7,051 nt of DNA from Pseudomonadota bacterium. Its GTDB lineage: Bacteria > Pseudomonadota > Gammaproteobacteria > Xanthomonadales > Rhodanobacteraceae. A model generated the notes under the pieces. The model did not search any database. It was not told the DNA's origin and saw only the letters and a program-made list of their open reading frames with translations. Every line of letters starts with the position of its first letter. Position 1 is the stretch's first letter. Positions 6,111 to 7,051 of this stretch are shown here, piece after piece. The position numbers and the translations under genes were made by a program. Location: the NCBI GenBank assembly GCA_021787175.1, contig JAJYMF010000367.1:1-7051 (forward strand). Direction: 5' to 3'.

Positions 6111-7051
6111 TGGGAAACTCTGAACAAGTCCCCCTCCGTACCGTCTTACTGAAGACCGCCAGCGAGCCCGTCCACGATGACGCCGATGAGCTTCTCCGAT
6201 GCCGAGTACAACGGCAAGCCGCAAGCGGACGCGACGCGAGGTGTTCCTGGCCGGGATGGAGAAGGTGGTGCCGTGGGAGGTGCTGCTGGCGTTGATCGAG
6301 CCGGTGTACTCCAAGGCCGGACGCGGACGTGATCCGTACGCACTGAGGACGATGCTGCGCGTGCACCTGCTGCAGAACTGGTTTGGCTTCAGCGACCCGG
6401 CGATGGAAGAAGCGCTCTATGAGGTGGCGCCCTTGCGCTAGTTCGCCGGGCTGTCGCTGGTGTGCGGCAGCGTGCCGGACGAGACCACTATTTTGAACTT
6501 CCGGCGCCTGCTGGAGACGCACGATCTGGCATCCAAGGTGCTGGCGGCGGTAAGCACGTACCTGACGCAGCAAGGCCTGCTACTGCGATCCGGCACGATC
6601 GTGGACGTCACCATCATCCGTGCGCCGTCCTCGACCAAGAACAAGGATCTGGTGCGGGATCCGGAGACGTATCAAACGAAGAAGGGCCAGCAGTGGTCCT
6701 TCGGGATGAAGGCGCACATCGGGGTCGGTGTGGAGTCCGGCCTGGTACACACGGTGACGACGATGTCCGCAAATGTGACCGACGTGACTGAGACCGACAA
6801 GCTGCCGCATGGCCGGGAGCGCAGCGTGTGGGTTGACGCGGGCTACACCGGTGCCGAGCAGCGGGTGCCCCAAAAGCGTGGACGGATCTGGCACATCGCA
6901 GCCAAGGGGGGGCCGGATCAAGGCGCTGCCCGAAAGTGCCTACAAGCAAGCCACGCAGCACCTGGAATACGTGAAGGCCGCGGTGCGCGCCCGGGTCGAA
7001 CACCCGTTCCGGGTGCTCAAGCGCCAGTTCGGCTACCAGAAGGTGCACTTC
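6111..7051 (+). mobile_element. IS5-family insertion sequence (left part; right end outside window)
   Basis: The DNA downstream of gspM switches to an IS5-type element whose transposase reads in the operon direction. The left end is placed near 6111, where TGGGAAACTCTGAACAAG begins about 66 bases before the transposase ATG, a spacing usual for such elements. This edge is an estimate, because the opposite inverted repeat and the target duplication cannot be seen. The element looks less GC-rich than the gsp genes, as expected for acquired DNA. About 940 bases are present. Given the transposase segment still missing, the right end should lie roughly 150-250 bases past the window. Confidence 0.8.
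6177..7051 (+). pseudogene. IS5-family DDE transposase, broken by two frameshifts and an amber stop (partial)
   Basis: This would cut and paste the element through a DDE active site, but it is not translatable as it stands. The natural start is ATG at 6177 (MTPMSFSDAEYNGK). One extra C at about 6219-6220 then shifts the frame, and the expected RKRTRREVFLAGMEKVVPW continues one frame over. At 6439-6441 TAG replaces the Gln codon expected in PLR(Q)FAGLSL. The frame resumes through VPDETTILNFRRLLE, GTIVDVTIIRAPSSTKN (first catalytic Asp, 6604-6606), GMKAHIGV, and VDAGYTGAEQR (second Asp, 6835-6837). A run of seven G (6906-6912) adds one base, and IKALPESAYKQATQHLEYVKAAVRARVEHPFRVLK continues in a third frame. 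There the catalytic Glu (6998-7000) and the Y-(2)-R-(3)-E-(6)-K signature remain. The expected last 30-40 residues lie outside the window. An ATG at 6199 opens an 80-residue fragment ending at the amber codon; this lacks all catalytic residues. Confidence 0.9.

Noticed and set aside
6080..6295. A 71-codon open frame (MGPVVIAST...) spanning the gspM downstream region and the IS start
   Set aside because: It crosses the probable IS edge and runs out of frame with the transposase, becoming Arg-, Trp- and Cys-rich. Its spacing from the GGGAG at 6063 is too long, so it is a chance frame.
6906..6912. Programmed frameshifting at the G7 run in the transposase
   Set aside because: Some insertion sequences do use programmed slippage, but here two further independent lesions lie upstream, so decay or sequencing error is simpler.
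1..7051. CRISPR arrays, tRNA or rRNA genes, riboswitches, attachment sites, rho-independent terminators
   Set aside because: I looked for regularly spaced repeats, cloverleaf-like segments and GC stem plus T-run terminators on both strands and saw none. The only non-coding stretches are the 162-base divergent region and about 105 bases after gspM.

Overview
This GC-rich window looks like the chromosome of a gammaproteobacterium, most likely from the Xanthomonadales (Rhodanobacteraceae or Xanthomonadaceae). That placement rests on general impression: very high GC in the genes, the uninterrupted gspG-to-gspM order, a secreted S53/S8-like peptidase next door, and an IS5-type element. I could not run a database search, so genus level is out of reach.

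Layout. Positions 1-1287 (minus strand) carry the 5' part of a gene for an exported serine-type peptidase. Its frame is broken by one in-frame TAA at 127-129 but stays open to the window edge. A 162-base divergent intergenic region (1288-1449) follows. From 1450 to 6071 (plus strand) runs a tightly packed type II secretion system (T2SS) operon, gspG-H-I-J-K-L-M. Genes overlap by 1 to 11 bases or are separated by 8 bases, and all seven frames are intact. A well-placed ribosome binding site and ATG follow gspM at 6075, where gspN would be expected, but that frame closes after six codons. From about 6111 to the window end lies the left part of an IS5-family insertion sequence. Its transposase has at least three disabling lesions: a frameshift near 6219, an amber stop at 6439-6441 and a frameshift in the G run at 6906-6912.

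How the genes work together. GspG is the major pseudopilin. GspH, I, J and K are minor pseudopilins that form and initiate the pseudopilus tip. GspL and GspM belong to the inner-membrane assembly platform, with GspL linking the cytoplasmic ATPase GspE to the pseudopilus. The system needs GspC, D, E, F and the prepilin peptidase GspO, none of which is encoded here. They must lie elsewhere, or beyond the insertion sequence in the case of gspN and gspD. T2SS exports folded periplasmic proteins, so the divergent signal-peptide-bearing peptidase is a plausible former cargo.

Overall, this is a recognisable T2SS locus whose flanks are decayed (nonsense codon on the left, IS insertion on the right) while the core is intact. 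I see no convincing evidence of an undescribed system. The most useful observations are the two edge lesions and the apparent loss of the gene after gspM.
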